Positions 10,078 through 18,391 are shown, numbered from the stretch's first letter. The stretch: DNA of 64,000 bases from Algibacter sp. L1A34 (GCF_009796805.1 NZ_CP047029.1:2592001-2656000), one strand, 5' to 3'. Notes: generated by a model not told the origin, from the letters alone. Numbers and translations are program-made.

Positions 10078-10222
10078 TTTTTCTAGTTCTCAGTTTTCAG
10101 TTGGAAGTTTTCAAACAAAAGTTATCCATCTTTCATCCAAACTGCATTAATTATTAGAGTTTGCAAAGTTACGCTTTATTCATTAATAATTTTTCTTAAT
10201 TTGCAGCGATTAATTAAGGTAT

Positions 10223-10804
10223 TTGGAAGAACAAGATTTTATAAACGATTTAAGAGCAGGTAAGCAATTTGCGTATGGAAAGTTAATAGATAGCTTTCAG
10301 CAAAAAGTTTTTGCAACCTGTATCTCGTTTGTACCCAATAAAGAAGATGCAGAAGATATTGCGCAGGATGTTTTTGTGGAGGTTTTTAATTCGATTAATA
10401 AGTTTAAAGGGAATTCAAAATTATCAACTTGGATTTACCGGATTACCACCAATAAATGTTTAGAGTTTATTAGGAAGAAAAACACTAAAAAACGGTTTGC
10501 CTTTCTACAATCTATTATGGGGAATGAAATTCCTATGGATAAAACCAAGTATTTCACCGAAATGAATCATCCAGGTGTTTTGTTAGAAAATAAAGAAAAA
10601 AGTGAAACGCTGTTTAAGGCTATAAACCAGTTACCCGATGCTCAGCGTGTTGTTTTTACTTTAAGTAAAATAGATGGACTTAGTAATCAGGAGGTTTGTG
10701 ATATTACAGAAAAAAGTTTGTCGTCGGTAGAATCGTTAATGTTTAGAGCTAAAAAAAACTTACAAGATGTTTTAGGTGATTTTTATAAAAACGAAATGAA
10801 GTGA
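10223..10804 (+). CDS. ECF-type RNA polymerase sigma factor (module 1)
   Basis: Extracytoplasmic-function sigma factor of 193 residues. Region 2 spans about residues 20-90, with EDAEDIAQDVFVEVF and STWIYRITTNKCLEFIRKK. Region 4 is a helix-turn-helix at about 125-180, with LSNQEVCDITEKSLSSVESL. Only TTG is available as a start (TTG-GAA-GAA-CAA). It is followed at once by a promoter-like element and a small membrane-protein gene, and the same element recurs three more times in the next 6 kb. I infer that this sigma reads that element. No copy of the element precedes the sigma gene itself, so it would not be autoregulated directly. Confidence 0.93.
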   Translation: MEEQDFINDLRAGKQFAYGKLIDSFQQKVFATCISFVPNKEDAEDIAQDVFVEVFNSINKFKGNSKLSTWIYRITTNKCLEFIRKKNTKKRFAFLQSIMGNEIPMDKTKYFTEMNHPGVLLENKEKSETLFKAINQLPDAQRVVFTLSKIDGLSNQEVCDITEKSLSSVESLMFRAKKNLQDVLGDFYKNEMK

Positions 10805-10822
10805 AAAAAAAATGGCTACTAA

Positions 10823-10852
10823 CGCAAGTTTTAATAAAATATTGCATCTAAA
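10823..10852 (+). promoter_or_regulatory. Bipartite ECF promoter-like element, copy A
   Basis: CGCAAGTTT at 10823-10831, then 13 nt, then CATCTAAA at 10845-10852. It is identical in both halves and in spacing to copies at 11811, 12469 and 16158. It lies 19 bases before the ATG at 10872, just after the sigma gene. Confidence 0.85.
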
Positions 10853-10871
10853 CATTTATAACACAAAAGAT

Positions 10872-11192
10872 ATGGATATTAATAAAGACATACAGCAGAA
10901 AATAGATAGTGTTTTAAACGCTGTCGATGGTATTGAAACCGTAAATGTGTCTCCTTTTTTTAAGGATAAAACCATGCAACGTTTATTTTCTGAAAAAGAA
11001 AAAGTAGTGGAGCAATCAAGTTGGTTTACTCCAAAATTACAATTGGCAACATTGGTATGTGTTGTTGTTTTAAACGTAATTGCATTTACGCAATTAGATA
11101 GTTCGGGAGCGTCTAGTTATGACGAGAATCTTAATGAGTTTGCAGAAACTTATGGTTTGTCGTCTAGTTCAACAACATCATTTTTAAATTAA
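10872..11192 (+). CDS. Small single-pass membrane protein, possible anti-sigma factor
   Basis: A protein of 106 residues with a cytoplasmic N-terminal half of about 65 residues, one membrane helix (about 68-87, LQLATLVCVVVLNVIAFTQL) and a short serine-rich tail outside. No zinc-binding anti-sigma or FecR domain is visible. Its position right after an ECF sigma gene, together with its topology, suggests an anti-sigma factor; that is inference. I chose the ATG at 10872 rather than an in-frame ATG at 10812, because the upstream extension would run through promoter-like copy A. If that element is used, this gene and the next are activated by the sigma factor, giving negative feedback. Confidence 0.7.
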   Translation: MDINKDIQQKIDSVLNAVDGIETVNVSPFFKDKTMQRLFSEKEKVVEQSSWFTPKLQLATLVCVVVLNVIAFTQLDSSGASSYDENLNEFAETYGLSSSSTTSFLN

Positions 11193-11199
11193 AAATCAA

Positions 11200-11745
11200 A
11201 TGAAAAAAAATATAGTTTTATACATTCTGCTTATCTTTTTAGTGGCTGTTAATGCTTTTTTTCTCTTTAATTATTTAGGGAAGCCTATAGGGAAACGAAA
11301 GATGGAGCGCGAAGATCCTATGAGTTTTATTATAGATGAGTTAAACTTTAACGAAGAGCAACTAGAGGCTGTGCAAGTTTTAAATAGAGAGCATCGTCAA
11401 AATATGATGCGAAACAATAGTGGTATCAAAAAAATGAAGGATGCTTTGTTTAGTAAATTATCAGATAAAGAACTAGATCCTAAAGTTGTAGATTCTTTAG
11501 CGCGTATAATTGCTTTAAAAGAAATGGAGTTCGATAAAATGGCGTTTTATCATTTTAGAGGTATTCAAGAATTATGTAATCCAGAGCAAAAAGAAAAGTT
11601 TAAGAGTATAATGAATGATGCGCTTAAAAAAGGTTCGAATAATAGAGAGAGATTACCTAATGAAGAAAGCGGAGAAAGAAATGGACCTCCGCCACCAGGA
11701 GGAATGGGAGGTGATCGTCAAGGTCCGCCGCCGCCAATGCATTAA
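11200..11745 (+). CDS. Spy/CpxP-like (LTxxQ, heavy-metal sensor-type) envelope protein
   Basis: A protein of 181 residues with an N-terminal membrane anchor (about 5-25). A helical domain of the Spy/CpxP/ZraP type follows, with LNFNEEQLEAVQVLNREHRQ at about 47-66 in place of the LTxxQ signature. The tail is glycine- and proline-rich (GPPPPGGMGG repeats). The family includes periplasmic chaperones and metal-stress sensors. It begins 7 bases after the membrane-protein gene, so the two share a transcript from copy A and end at a strong terminator. A role as stress sensor or chaperone for the ECF system is inferred; the second ECF module at 29-31 kb has a similar member. Confidence 0.75.
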   Translation: MKKNIVLYILLIFLVAVNAFFLFNYLGKPIGKRKMEREDPMSFIIDELNFNEEQLEAVQVLNREHRQNMMRNNSGIKKMKDALFSKLSDKELDPKVVDSLARIIALKEMEFDKMAFYHFRGIQELCNPEQKEKFKSIMNDALKKGSNNRERLPNEESGERNGPPPPGGMGGDRQGPPPPMH

Positions 11746-11750
11746 AATTT

Positions 11751-11790
11751 AAAAGAAAAGACACTAATTTTTAGTGTCTTTTCTTTTGTG
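11751..11790 (+). terminator. Terminator after the Spy-like gene
   Basis: A 17-bp perfect stem (left arm 11751-11767, right arm 11771-11787) with a three-base loop, containing GACACTAA / TTAGTGTC and U-rich flanks. Confidence 0.88.
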
Positions 11791-11810
11791 ATTATATTAA
11801 CAAAAGCATG

Positions 11811-11840
11811 CGCAAGTTTATGCTTGAGATACCATCTAAA
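11811..11840 (+). promoter_or_regulatory. Bipartite ECF promoter-like element, copy B
   Basis: CGCAAGTTT at 11811-11819, 13 nt, CATCTAAA at 11833-11840. It lies 30 bases before the EF-hand gene and directly after the preceding terminator. Confidence 0.85.
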
Positions 11841-11870
11841 CTTACATAAACATTTAAATAATTTTTTAAG

Positions 11871-12356
11871 ATGAAAAATAAAACAATTAAAACAGGTGTC
11901 TTAGTTTTTGGATTGGCACTATTAGGTTCTACTCAAACATTTGCACAGTCGGAAGAAAAGGGAAATCAAAAACCGCCATCATTTAGTGAGTTGTTGAAAA
12001 AGCTAGATGCCAATGAAGATGGTAAACTATCGGAAAATGAAGTAGACGGACCGTTAAAAGAGCAGTTTGCTACAATTGATGCCGATAAAGATGGTTTTAT
12101 TACTGAAGCTGAAATGAAACCGAAGGCAAAAGAAGCAAAATCGGAAAAGAAGAGTAAAGGTCAAGGAAAAGGTATGCCAACTTATACGGAGTTGTTAGAG
12201 CAAATGGATACTGATAAGGATGGTAAACTTTCTAAAAGTGAAGTTAAGGGGCCTTTAAAAAACGATTTCTCTAAAGTTGATACTAATAAAGATGGTTTTT
12301 TATCTGAGGCAGAATTAAAAAATGCTCCAAAGCCAGAGCGTCCACAAAGAAGATAA
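11871..12356 (+). CDS. Secreted protein with four EF-hand calcium-binding loops
   Basis: A protein of 161 residues with a signal peptide (1-25, ending TFAQS), so it is periplasmic or secreted. It has two pairs of EF-hands. The loops begin at DANEDGKLSENE, DADKDGFITEAE, DTDKDGKLSKSE and DTNKDGFLSEAE, and all retain the D-x-D/N-x-DG-x-L/I-x-x-x-E calcium ligands. A lysine-rich linker separates the pairs, which are near-duplicates of each other. It is transcribed alone between its own promoter-like element (copy B) and a terminator. In this regulon it is the predicted calcium-binding component outside the membrane; its partner is unknown. Confidence 0.92.
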   Translation: MKNKTIKTGVLVFGLALLGSTQTFAQSEEKGNQKPPSFSELLKKLDANEDGKLSENEVDGPLKEQFATIDADKDGFITEAEMKPKAKEAKSEKKSKGQGKGMPTYTELLEQMDTDKDGKLSKSEVKGPLKNDFSKVDTNKDGFLSEAELKNAPKPERPQRR

Positions 12357-12403
12357 TTCCTTAATATTTTTAGTGTAGACTATTACTCTCAATAGTTTAT
12401 TTT

Positions 12404-12441
12404 AAAGACTCAAAATTTAAAAATTTTGAGTCTTTTTTTTT
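12404..12441 (+). terminator. Terminator after the EF-hand gene
   Basis: Stem AAAGACTCAAAATTT / AAATTTTGAGTCTTT with a two-base loop, followed by a run of T. Confidence 0.9.
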
Positions 12442-12468
12442 GTTAAGATTTTTTTAACATAATACAAG

Positions 12469-12498
12469 CGCAAGTTTTAAAACAGATGGGCATCTAAA
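12469..12498 (+). promoter_or_regulatory. Bipartite ECF promoter-like element, copy C
   Basis: CGCAAGTTT at 12469-12477, 13 nt, CATCTAAA at 12491-12498. It is 51 bases before the VTC-domain gene and would drive the four-gene operon 12550-16070. Confidence 0.85.
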
Positions 12499-12549
12499 CT
12501 TTATATAACAATTTAATAACATTCTATTAATATTAAATAAGTTGATAAT

Positions 12550-13299
12550 ATGCCGCAAAACATTCAAAAATTAATGAGTAGGTTTTCTTCTATTTCGTTA
12601 GAAGAAATGAACAGTGTTGCCTTAATGAAACGAACCGATACTAAGTTTGTAATTAATAAGGAGCAATTGCTAGCTGTTTTAAGTAAAATAGATGACCAGT
12701 ATAAAGTATTGGAAATTAAAAAGGATAGAATAATGAGTTATTCTTCGTTGTATTTTGATACCGATGATAACAAATTTTATAATGATCACCATAATGGCAA
12801 GAATAACCGAACTAAAATTCGGCAGCGTAAATATGTAGAATCTAATCTTTGTTTTTTGGAAATAAAGCAAAAAAACGGAAAGGGCGAAACAAATAAATCT
12901 AGGATTCCCGTAAGTGATTTTGAAGTTGATTTATCAAAATCTTCTACCGCGTTTATTTCAGAAACCACTAACGAGGTTTATAATTTGGAACCCAGTTTAT
13001 GGAATGGGTTTAATAGAATAACCTTGGTGAGTTTAAAAAATAAAGAGCGTGTTACTATAGATTTAAATCTTTCTTATAAAATGAATGACATCGAGAAAAA
13101 ATTTGAGAATCTCGTTGTTGTCGAAGTGAAACAAGAACGTTTTAATCGAAATTCTGCCATAGTAAAAGCTTTAAAAGTATTACGCCAGCACCCTTATAGT
13201 ATTAGTAAATATTGTATCGGTATGGTTAGTCTTTACAACGATATAAAGTATAATGTATTCAAGAAAAAATTAATTAAAATAAATAATATAACAGCATAA
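12550..13299 (+). CDS. Polyphosphate polymerase, VTC domain
   Basis: Stand-alone VTC catalytic domain (249 residues) of the triphosphate-tunnel fold. In yeast Vtc4 this domain makes polyphosphate from ATP. Basic and acidic tunnel motifs are visible: KRTDTKF (27-33), SSLYFDTDDNKFY (65-77), RTKIRQRKY (87-95), FLEIKQK (102-108) and VEVKQERFNR (191-200). There is no SPX domain and no membrane segment in this chain. The next gene supplies a membrane protein (DUF4956), a pairing seen widely in bacteria that also carry CotH. Cytoplasmic or membrane-peripheral polyphosphate synthesis is the best guess; the actual activity is untested here. Confidence 0.88.
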   Translation: MPQNIQKLMSRFSSISLEEMNSVALMKRTDTKFVINKEQLLAVLSKIDDQYKVLEIKKDRIMSYSSLYFDTDDNKFYNDHHNGKNNRTKIRQRKYVESNLCFLEIKQKNGKGETNKSRIPVSDFEVDLSKSSTAFISETTNEVYNLEPSLWNGFNRITLVSLKNKERVTIDLNLSYKMNDIEKKFENLVVVEVKQERFNRNSAIVKALKVLRQHPYSISKYCIGMVSLYNDIKYNVFKKKLIKINNITA

Positions 13300-13301
13300 T
13301 T

Positions 13302-13904
13302 ATGGAGTTTTTAGAGATACCAATTTTCGATGATGATTTTTTTAAAATGGGATTCCGGTTTCTAATAAATTTAGGGTTTCTTACCTTAATTATTCGATAT
13401 CTGTATTACACATCATCTCGACGGAAAGATTATCTGTTTACGTTTTATATGATAAGTTTTATTGTATTCTTTTTGTGTTTTACGCTTAAAAAATATGAAT
13501 TAGATATTGGTATGGCGCTTGGGCTTTTTGCCATATTTGGTATAATCCGGTATAGAACCGATGCTATTGCTATAAAAGAAATGACCTATTTGTTTGTGGT
13601 TATTGGGATATCCGTAATGAACTCGTTGGCGAATAAAAAAATGAGTTATGCCGAAATTCTTTTAGCGAATACCGTAGTTGTTATTTCAATAGCTATTATA
13701 GAAAAATTTTGGCATCTAAAGCACGAGGTTACTAAAGAGGTGGTTTATGAAAATATTGAAAATATTAAACCCGAAAATCACGCTTTGCTTAAAGCTGATT
13801 TAGAAAACAGAACAGGGTTGGTAATAAATGAAATATCTGTTGGAAATGTAGATTTTTTAAGAGACACTGCAGTGTTAACTATTTATTATTATAACAAGAG
13901 ATAA
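13302..13904 (+). CDS. DUF4956 membrane protein
   Basis: Integral membrane protein of 200 residues. Hydrophobic stretches lie at about 14-36, 44-62, 70-84, 88-106 and 117-135, followed by a soluble C-terminal domain of about 60 residues. The motif GLFAIFGIIRYRTDAIAIKEMTYLF is typical of DUF4956. The gene starts two bases after the VTC gene, so it is tightly coupled to it. Function is unknown. The constant partnership with VTC polymerases suggests a membrane subunit or channel for polyphosphate, by analogy with the membrane-anchored yeast VTC complex; that is inference. Confidence 0.85.
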   Translation: MEFLEIPIFDDDFFKMGFRFLINLGFLTLIIRYLYYTSSRRKDYLFTFYMISFIVFFLCFTLKKYELDIGMALGLFAIFGIIRYRTDAIAIKEMTYLFVVIGISVMNSLANKKMSYAEILLANTVVVISIAIIEKFWHLKHEVTKEVVYENIENIKPENHALLKADLENRTGLVINEISVGNVDFLRDTAVLTIYYYNKR

Positions 13905-13905
13905 T

Positions 13906-14634
13906 ATGAAGAGTCAAATTAAACATATAAAGTTAAGGCGGTGTTTTTTATTAAATACTACACTAATTATTATGCTTAGCGGTTATTTAAGTTTTGGACA
14001 ATCTGGAGATAGTGATTGGGGATCTTGGAATACTATAGGTTTAGAGTATAAATTAGATAAAAAATGGACGTTTAGTTTAGAAGAGCAACTTCGGTTAAAA
14101 GAGAATATATCTGTTGTAGACGAATATTTTACGCAGTTGGGTGCCGAATATAAACTGTTTAAAGGTTTTAATCTCGCTGGAGGGGTTCGGTATATTCGTC
14201 AAAATGATAATCAAGGAAATATTCAGGGTTACGAAAATCATTTTAGGTATAATATCGATGCGACTTATAAACACGATATAGATAATTTCACTCTTGGTTA
14301 TCGCTTACGCTATCAGAATAAAAATGAATTAGGCGTTTCTGCAGCAGAGGGAGATTACGCCAATCAAAATATAAGACTAAAAGCATCTATAGAATACAAT
14401 ATTAAAAAGTGGAAATTAGATCCTAAATTTTCCGCAGAATTATTTAATCATTTTGAAAAGGAGGATGATAATGGTTTTAGTAAATACCGATTAACGTTTG
14501 GCACCGATTATAAAATTAAAAAAATTGGAAAAATTGGAGTTTTCTATCGTTTTGAAAAAGAGTTAAACGTGGATTTACCCGATGTTACCAATATTATTGG
14601 CTTAAAATTTATATATACAATCAAAAACAAATAA
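13906..14634 (+). CDS. DUF2490 outer-membrane beta-barrel protein
   Basis: A protein of 242 residues with a signal peptide (about 1-33, ending LSFGQ) and alternating amphipathic strands rich in aromatic residues. Examples are WTFSLEEQLRLKENIS, GGVRYIRQND, YRLRYQNKNE and IGLKFIYTI at the C-terminus, matching DUF2490 barrels. It probably sits in the outer membrane. It starts one base after the DUF4956 stop and is followed two bases later by CotH, so the four genes are a single operon. No substrate can be read from the sequence. Confidence 0.82.
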   Translation: MKSQIKHIKLRRCFLLNTTLIIMLSGYLSFGQSGDSDWGSWNTIGLEYKLDKKWTFSLEEQLRLKENISVVDEYFTQLGAEYKLFKGFNLAGGVRYIRQNDNQGNIQGYENHFRYNIDATYKHDIDNFTLGYRLRYQNKNELGVSAAEGDYANQNIRLKASIEYNIKKWKLDPKFSAELFNHFEKEDDNGFSKYRLTFGTDYKIKKIGKIGVFYRFEKELNVDLPDVTNIIGLKFIYTIKNK

Positions 14635-14636
14635 TT

Positions 14637-16070
14637 ATGAAGAGAATTAATTTAAAAACAACAACAATAGCTTTTTTGAGTATAATAACCATGGGACTGT
14701 TTTTACTTATAAGCTGCTCGAGTAAAGAGTCTATTACTGATAGTGAAGATGAAACTAGTGAAGCTGAGACTGAAGTTGTAATCGATGATGCAGATTTTGA
14801 AGCTACAGACTGGACGGTCGATACGCACTCTAAAGATGCAGATCCTAATTTCGATGAGGTGTTTGAAGATGATGCTGTAAAAAGAATAGATATTGTAATA
14901 TCGGAAGATAATTGGGATGTTATGATGGATGATATGGAAGATTTATATGGAACTTTTGGAAGGTCTCGAGGTAATAGTTTTTCAGATGAAAATCCTGTTT
15001 TTGTTCCTGCTTCAGTGTTTTATAATGATATTGAATGGTATAAAGTAGGCGTTCGTTTTAAAGGTAATTCGAGTTTAGCAAGTTCTTGGGGTTCGGGTAT
15101 TTTAAAATTATCATTTAAATTGGATTTTGATGAATTTGAAGATGATTACCCACAAATAAAAAACCAACGTTTTTATGGTTTTAAAAAATTAAGTCTTAAA
15201 AATAATTATTTAGATAAATCTATGTTACGCGAAAAAGTAGCAACAGATATTTTTAGAAACGCTGGTTTAGTGGCTTCGCATACGGCATTTTACAAGGTTT
15301 ATGTAGATCATGGTGATGGACCCGAATATTTTGGGGCATATACTATGGTTGAGGAGGTAGATGACACTGTTATAGATACACAATACAGTGATAACGACGG
15401 AAATTTATACAAGCCTGACGGTGATGCAGCAAGTTTTGCTAGCGGAAGTTATGATGAGGATGAGTATGTTAAAAAAACGAATGAAGATGAAGCTGATTTT
15501 TCTGATGTTGCAAACTTATTAGATGTCTTACATGATAGTTCTAGAACTTCCGATGCAGCGGCATGGAGAGCAAGTTTAGAAACTGTGTTTGATACGGATG
15601 TATTTTTAAAATATTTAGCTGTAAATACAGTTATTCAAAACTGGGATACTTATGGTAGAATGACGCATAATTATTTTTTATATAATAACCCAGATACTGG
15701 GAAATTAAATTGGATTCCTTGGGATAATAATGAAGCGCTTCAAACAGGGAATCAAGGCGGTTCATACGCTTTAAATTTTCAAGGTTTAAGTTCTTCTTCA
15801 TGGCCATTAATAGGGTATTTGTATAGCGATGAAGTTTATAAAGCTCAATATGACACCTATGTTCAGGAAGTTGTAGATGGGCCTTTTAATACTACAACTA
15901 TGCAAGCTTTATACGATTCGTATGCTATTTTGTTAGAAGAAGCTGCGACTTCAGAGGTAGATGGGTATACTTTTTTAAGTTCGAGTTCCGATTTTCAATC
16001 TGCAATAAATACATTAAAAAGTCATGTGTCTAGTAGAGCGTCTGCTGTGTCTAGTTATTTAGACGAATAG
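14637..16070 (+). CDS. CotH-family protein kinase, lipoprotein
   Basis: A protein of 477 residues with a lipoprotein signal (LLISC, Cys27), so it is anchored in the envelope facing outward, followed by an acidic linker (about 30-80). CotH kinase motifs follow in order: VGVRFKGNSS, KLSLKNNYLDKSMLREK, AYTMVEEVDD, NWDTYGRMTHNYFLY and the metal-binding WIPWDNNEAL. CotH enzymes are atypical secreted protein kinases (Bacillus CotH phosphorylates spore-coat proteins). It is last in the VTC/DUF4956/DUF2490 operon. The key aspartates and the substrate-loop asparagine are present, so activity is expected. The target may be a neighbouring envelope protein, but that is a guess. Confidence 0.9.
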   Translation: MKRINLKTTTIAFLSIITMGLFLLISCSSKESITDSEDETSEAETEVVIDDADFEATDWTVDTHSKDADPNFDEVFEDDAVKRIDIVISEDNWDVMMDDMEDLYGTFGRSRGNSFSDENPVFVPASVFYNDIEWYKVGVRFKGNSSLASSWGSGILKLSFKLDFDEFEDDYPQIKNQRFYGFKKLSLKNNYLDKSMLREKVATDIFRNAGLVASHTAFYKVYVDHGDGPEYFGAYTMVEEVDDTVIDTQYSDNDGNLYKPDGDAASFASGSYDEDEYVKKTNEDEADFSDVANLLDVLHDSSRTSDAAAWRASLETVFDTDVFLKYLAVNTVIQNWDTYGRMTHNYFLYNNPDTGKLNWIPWDNNEALQTGNQGGSYALNFQGLSSSSWPLIGYLYSDEVYKAQYDTYVQEVVDGPFNTTTMQALYDSYAILLEEAATSEVDGYTFLSSSSDFQSAINTLKSHVSSRASAVSSYLDE

Positions 16071-16089
16071 AATTGTTTTTTTTTTGATG

Positions 16090-16129
16090 AAACACCCTTT
16101 AAATGTTATGTTTTTAGGGTGTTTTTTTA
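16090..16129 (+). terminator. Terminator after cotH operon
   Basis: Arms AAACACCCT (16090-16098) and AGGGTGTTT (16116-16124), then a T run. It ends the four-gene operon. Confidence 0.85.
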
Positions 16130-16157
16130 TTCATATAAATAAAAAAAAATAAAATAT

Positions 16158-16187
16158 CGCAAGTTTATTTTTAGAATGGCATCTAAA
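16158..16187 (+). promoter_or_regulatory. Bipartite ECF promoter-like element, copy D
   Basis: CGCAAGTTT at 16158-16166, 13 nt, CATCTAAA at 16180-16187, placed 42 bases before the YHYH gene. The ATG at 16176 lies inside the element and is therefore not the likely start. Confidence 0.85.
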
Positions 16188-16229
16188 AAATATAATCAAC
16201 ATAGTATAACTTTAAATATAATATTAAAA

Positions 16230-17030
16230 ATGAAAAAGGAAATTAAAAAAATAGTGCCGTATTCGAGCTTTTTAGCTTTGATATTAATGTCGGTACTTGC
16301 GTGCAGTAGTAGTGAGGATAGCAGTTCTGAAGAAGCTGATAGTGATGAAGAAGGAGAAGCAGTAACAGAATTACACGCTGCTTTTGCAGCATTTAATTCA
16401 GATGCGGTTACGGCTATTTTATCTGATGATGGTACGGAAGTTTACATTGAAACAACTGGGTATCCAGACCATACCTCAGTGTATTGGGAAACAGATAATG
16501 CGCTTTATATCGATGAGCCAGATGTTTCAAAAACAACTCAAGGCACTTATATAGGTGGTGGACAAGGTGAAGCTGCAAGTTTTACAGTTGATGCTACGCC
16601 AGACTTAACAGGGGCAACTGTTGCAACACAATTAAATACTATTGGTATAGCGGTTAGTGGAGCGTCTATATTTAATGATCAAGAGGGTGCAGGAGATTTA
16701 GATGAAGCTGCCGGAAGTTTAGATTGGGCTGGAGCTCATAAAGGCCCTGGTGTGTATCATTATCATTTAGAGCCTACACCGATTACTAGTGATGATGATA
16801 GTTTAGTTGGTATATTGCTAGATGGTGTTTTTATTTATGGAAGACAGTGTAGTTCAACAGGAGGAACGCCTACAGATTTAGATGCTTCAGGTGGTCATAC
16901 ATCTATTACACAGTATACAGATGGTGCAGAAGAGTATCATTATCATATTATCAATGAAGTGTATGCTGCAGGTAATTATGCGTATACACCAGCGTATGTT
17001 CTTTTTGCAGGACCGTTTCAAGGATACTAA
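16230..17030 (+). CDS. YHYH-domain lipoprotein
   Basis: A protein of 266 residues with a lipoprotein signal (VLACSSSE, Cys25) and an acidic Ser/Glu-rich linker. The YHYH domain contains two histidine clusters, GVYHYHLEP (about residue 175) and EYHYHII (about residue 237). The domain is widespread but uncharacterised. The paired YHYH clusters look suited to metal binding, and two genes downstream is SCO1, a copper-delivery family; together these hint at copper, as inference. An in-frame ATG at 16176 is rejected because that extension would run through promoter-like copy D. Confidence 0.88.
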   Translation: MKKEIKKIVPYSSFLALILMSVLACSSSEDSSSEEADSDEEGEAVTELHAAFAAFNSDAVTAILSDDGTEVYIETTGYPDHTSVYWETDNALYIDEPDVSKTTQGTYIGGGQGEAASFTVDATPDLTGATVATQLNTIGIAVSGASIFNDQEGAGDLDEAAGSLDWAGAHKGPGVYHYHLEPTPITSDDDSLVGILLDGVFIYGRQCSSTGGTPTDLDASGGHTSITQYTDGAEEYHYHIINEVYAAGNYAYTPAYVLFAGPFQGY

Positions 17031-17041
17031 ATTTAAAAAAT

Positions 17042-17659
17042 ATGAAACCAATTATTTTTTTTATGCTTATTGCTTTTTCAATCACGAGTTGTGAAAAAGG
17101 TATATCTAACAAAACAGTTAATGCCGTTGTTGGTGAAGATGAGTTAATCGTTATTGATAGTGTTGAAGTTTTAAAAGAAGAATTGGTTCTTAATGGAAAT
17201 AAAGGCATCTGGTATTATAACGATAAGCCTTATAATGGTTATTCTTTAAAGTACCACCCAAATGGCGTTTTAGAAGAAAAATGGGGTTTTTATAATGGTA
17301 AAAGAGAAGGTGTTGCCAAACGTTGGACTAAAAACGATAAGCTTCAATTAGAGTCTTATTATAAAAATAATCGGTTAGTAGGTAGTTATAAGACTTGGTG
17401 GGAAAATGGCCTTTTGTCAGGTGAAACTTATTACGAAAACGGCGTTAAGCAAGGTGTTGAAAGAAAATGGTTTTCAGATGGGCAATTGAATAAATTAAGA
17501 AATTTTGTTGATGGAAAAGAACATGGTTTTCAAAAAGCTTGGTTAGCTAATGGCAAAATGTATGTTAATTATGAAGCTAAAAATGGTCGTGTTTTCGGAA
17601 TGAGAAGAGCAACCTCATGTGTTAGATTAGAAGATGAAGTAGTTATTAGGAAAAAATAA
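17042..17659 (+). CDS. MORN-variant repeat lipoprotein (YwqK-like)
   Basis: A protein of 205 residues with a lipoprotein-type signal (ITSCEKG, Cys17) and then about six MORN-like repeats of roughly 23 residues. Examples are YHPNGVLEEKWGFYNGKREG, WWENGLLSGETYYENGVKQG and WFSDGQLNKLRNFVDGKEHG. Databases often label such proteins YwqK-family antitoxin, but nothing here supports a toxin-antitoxin role. It is 11 bases after the YHYH gene and 4 bases before SCO1. It is probably an envelope-exposed repeat protein of the same unit. Confidence 0.78.
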   Translation: MKPIIFFMLIAFSITSCEKGISNKTVNAVVGEDELIVIDSVEVLKEELVLNGNKGIWYYNDKPYNGYSLKYHPNGVLEEKWGFYNGKREGVAKRWTKNDKLQLESYYKNNRLVGSYKTWWENGLLSGETYYENGVKQGVERKWFSDGQLNKLRNFVDGKEHGFQKAWLANGKMYVNYEAKNGRVFGMRRATSCVRLEDEVVIRKK

Positions 17660-17663
17660 TGTT

Positions 17664-18332
17664 ATGAAATATCTATTTATTATAGTGTTGCTGGTTTTTA
17701 CAGGTTGTAAGAATGAAGTTAAAAAAGAAAATATTAAAGTTGTTGAAAACAGTAGAGTAGATTATTTACCGTATTACAATGATGAATCTTTTACGCCACA
17801 TTGGTTAACGCCAAATACGGAAGAAGAAAAAACGTTTCATAAAATTCCAGATTTTTCATTAACAAATCAGTCAGGAGAAACAGTTACTCAAAATACTTTT
17901 GAAAATAAAATTTATGTAACCGATTTCTTTTTTACAACATGCCCAGGTATTTGTCCTAAAATGACAGGTAATATGGCGAAAATTCAGGAAGAATTTAAAA
18001 ACGACGAAGACGTCTTGTTGTTATCGCATTCGGTAATGCCAAGTACGGATTCTGTTAGTGTTTTACGTGCGTATGCTAATAAAAATGATGTTATAGATAA
18101 TAAATGGCATTTAGTAACGGGTAGTAGAAATGAAATTTATGCTCTTGGAAGAGATCATTATTTTGTTGAAAGTGATTTAGGAGAAGTAAAAAGTATTGAT
18201 GATTTTTTACACACCGAAAATTTCTTATTAATAGATAAGAATAAACATATTAGAGGGATTTATAATGGTTTAAATAGAGCTTCTATGGCTCAATTAATAA
18301 CAGATGTTAAAGCTTTGAAAAAGGAAATTTAA
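17664..18332 (+). CDS. SCO1/SenC family copper chaperone lipoprotein
   Basis: Thioredoxin-fold protein of 222 residues with a lipoprotein signal (VFTGCKN). The copper-binding CxxxC is C93 and C97 in TTCPGICPKM, and the partner histidine is H183 in DFLHTENF. This is the full Cys-Cys-His set needed for Cu(I)/Cu(II) delivery to the CuA site of cytochrome oxidase, or for thiol redox control. It is third and last in the copy D unit. Its presence in the sigma regulon argues for a copper or redox component to the stress. Confidence 0.93.
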   Translation: MKYLFIIVLLVFTGCKNEVKKENIKVVENSRVDYLPYYNDESFTPHWLTPNTEEEKTFHKIPDFSLTNQSGETVTQNTFENKIYVTDFFFTTCPGICPKMTGNMAKIQEEFKNDEDVLLLSHSVMPSTDSVSVLRAYANKNDVIDNKWHLVTGSRNEIYALGRDHYFVESDLGEVKSIDDFLHTENFLLIDKNKHIRGIYNGLNRASMAQLITDVKALKKEI

Positions 18333-18391
18333 TAACTATTTGAGTCAGTCAAATTTTTGTAGTAAATTAAATTTTGTTTAATAGCTCTAAA

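Noticed and set aside
17042-17659. Reading the MORN-repeat protein as an antitoxin
   Set aside because: It carries a lipoprotein signal, no toxin gene is adjacent, and it is embedded in the YHYH/SCO1 unit.
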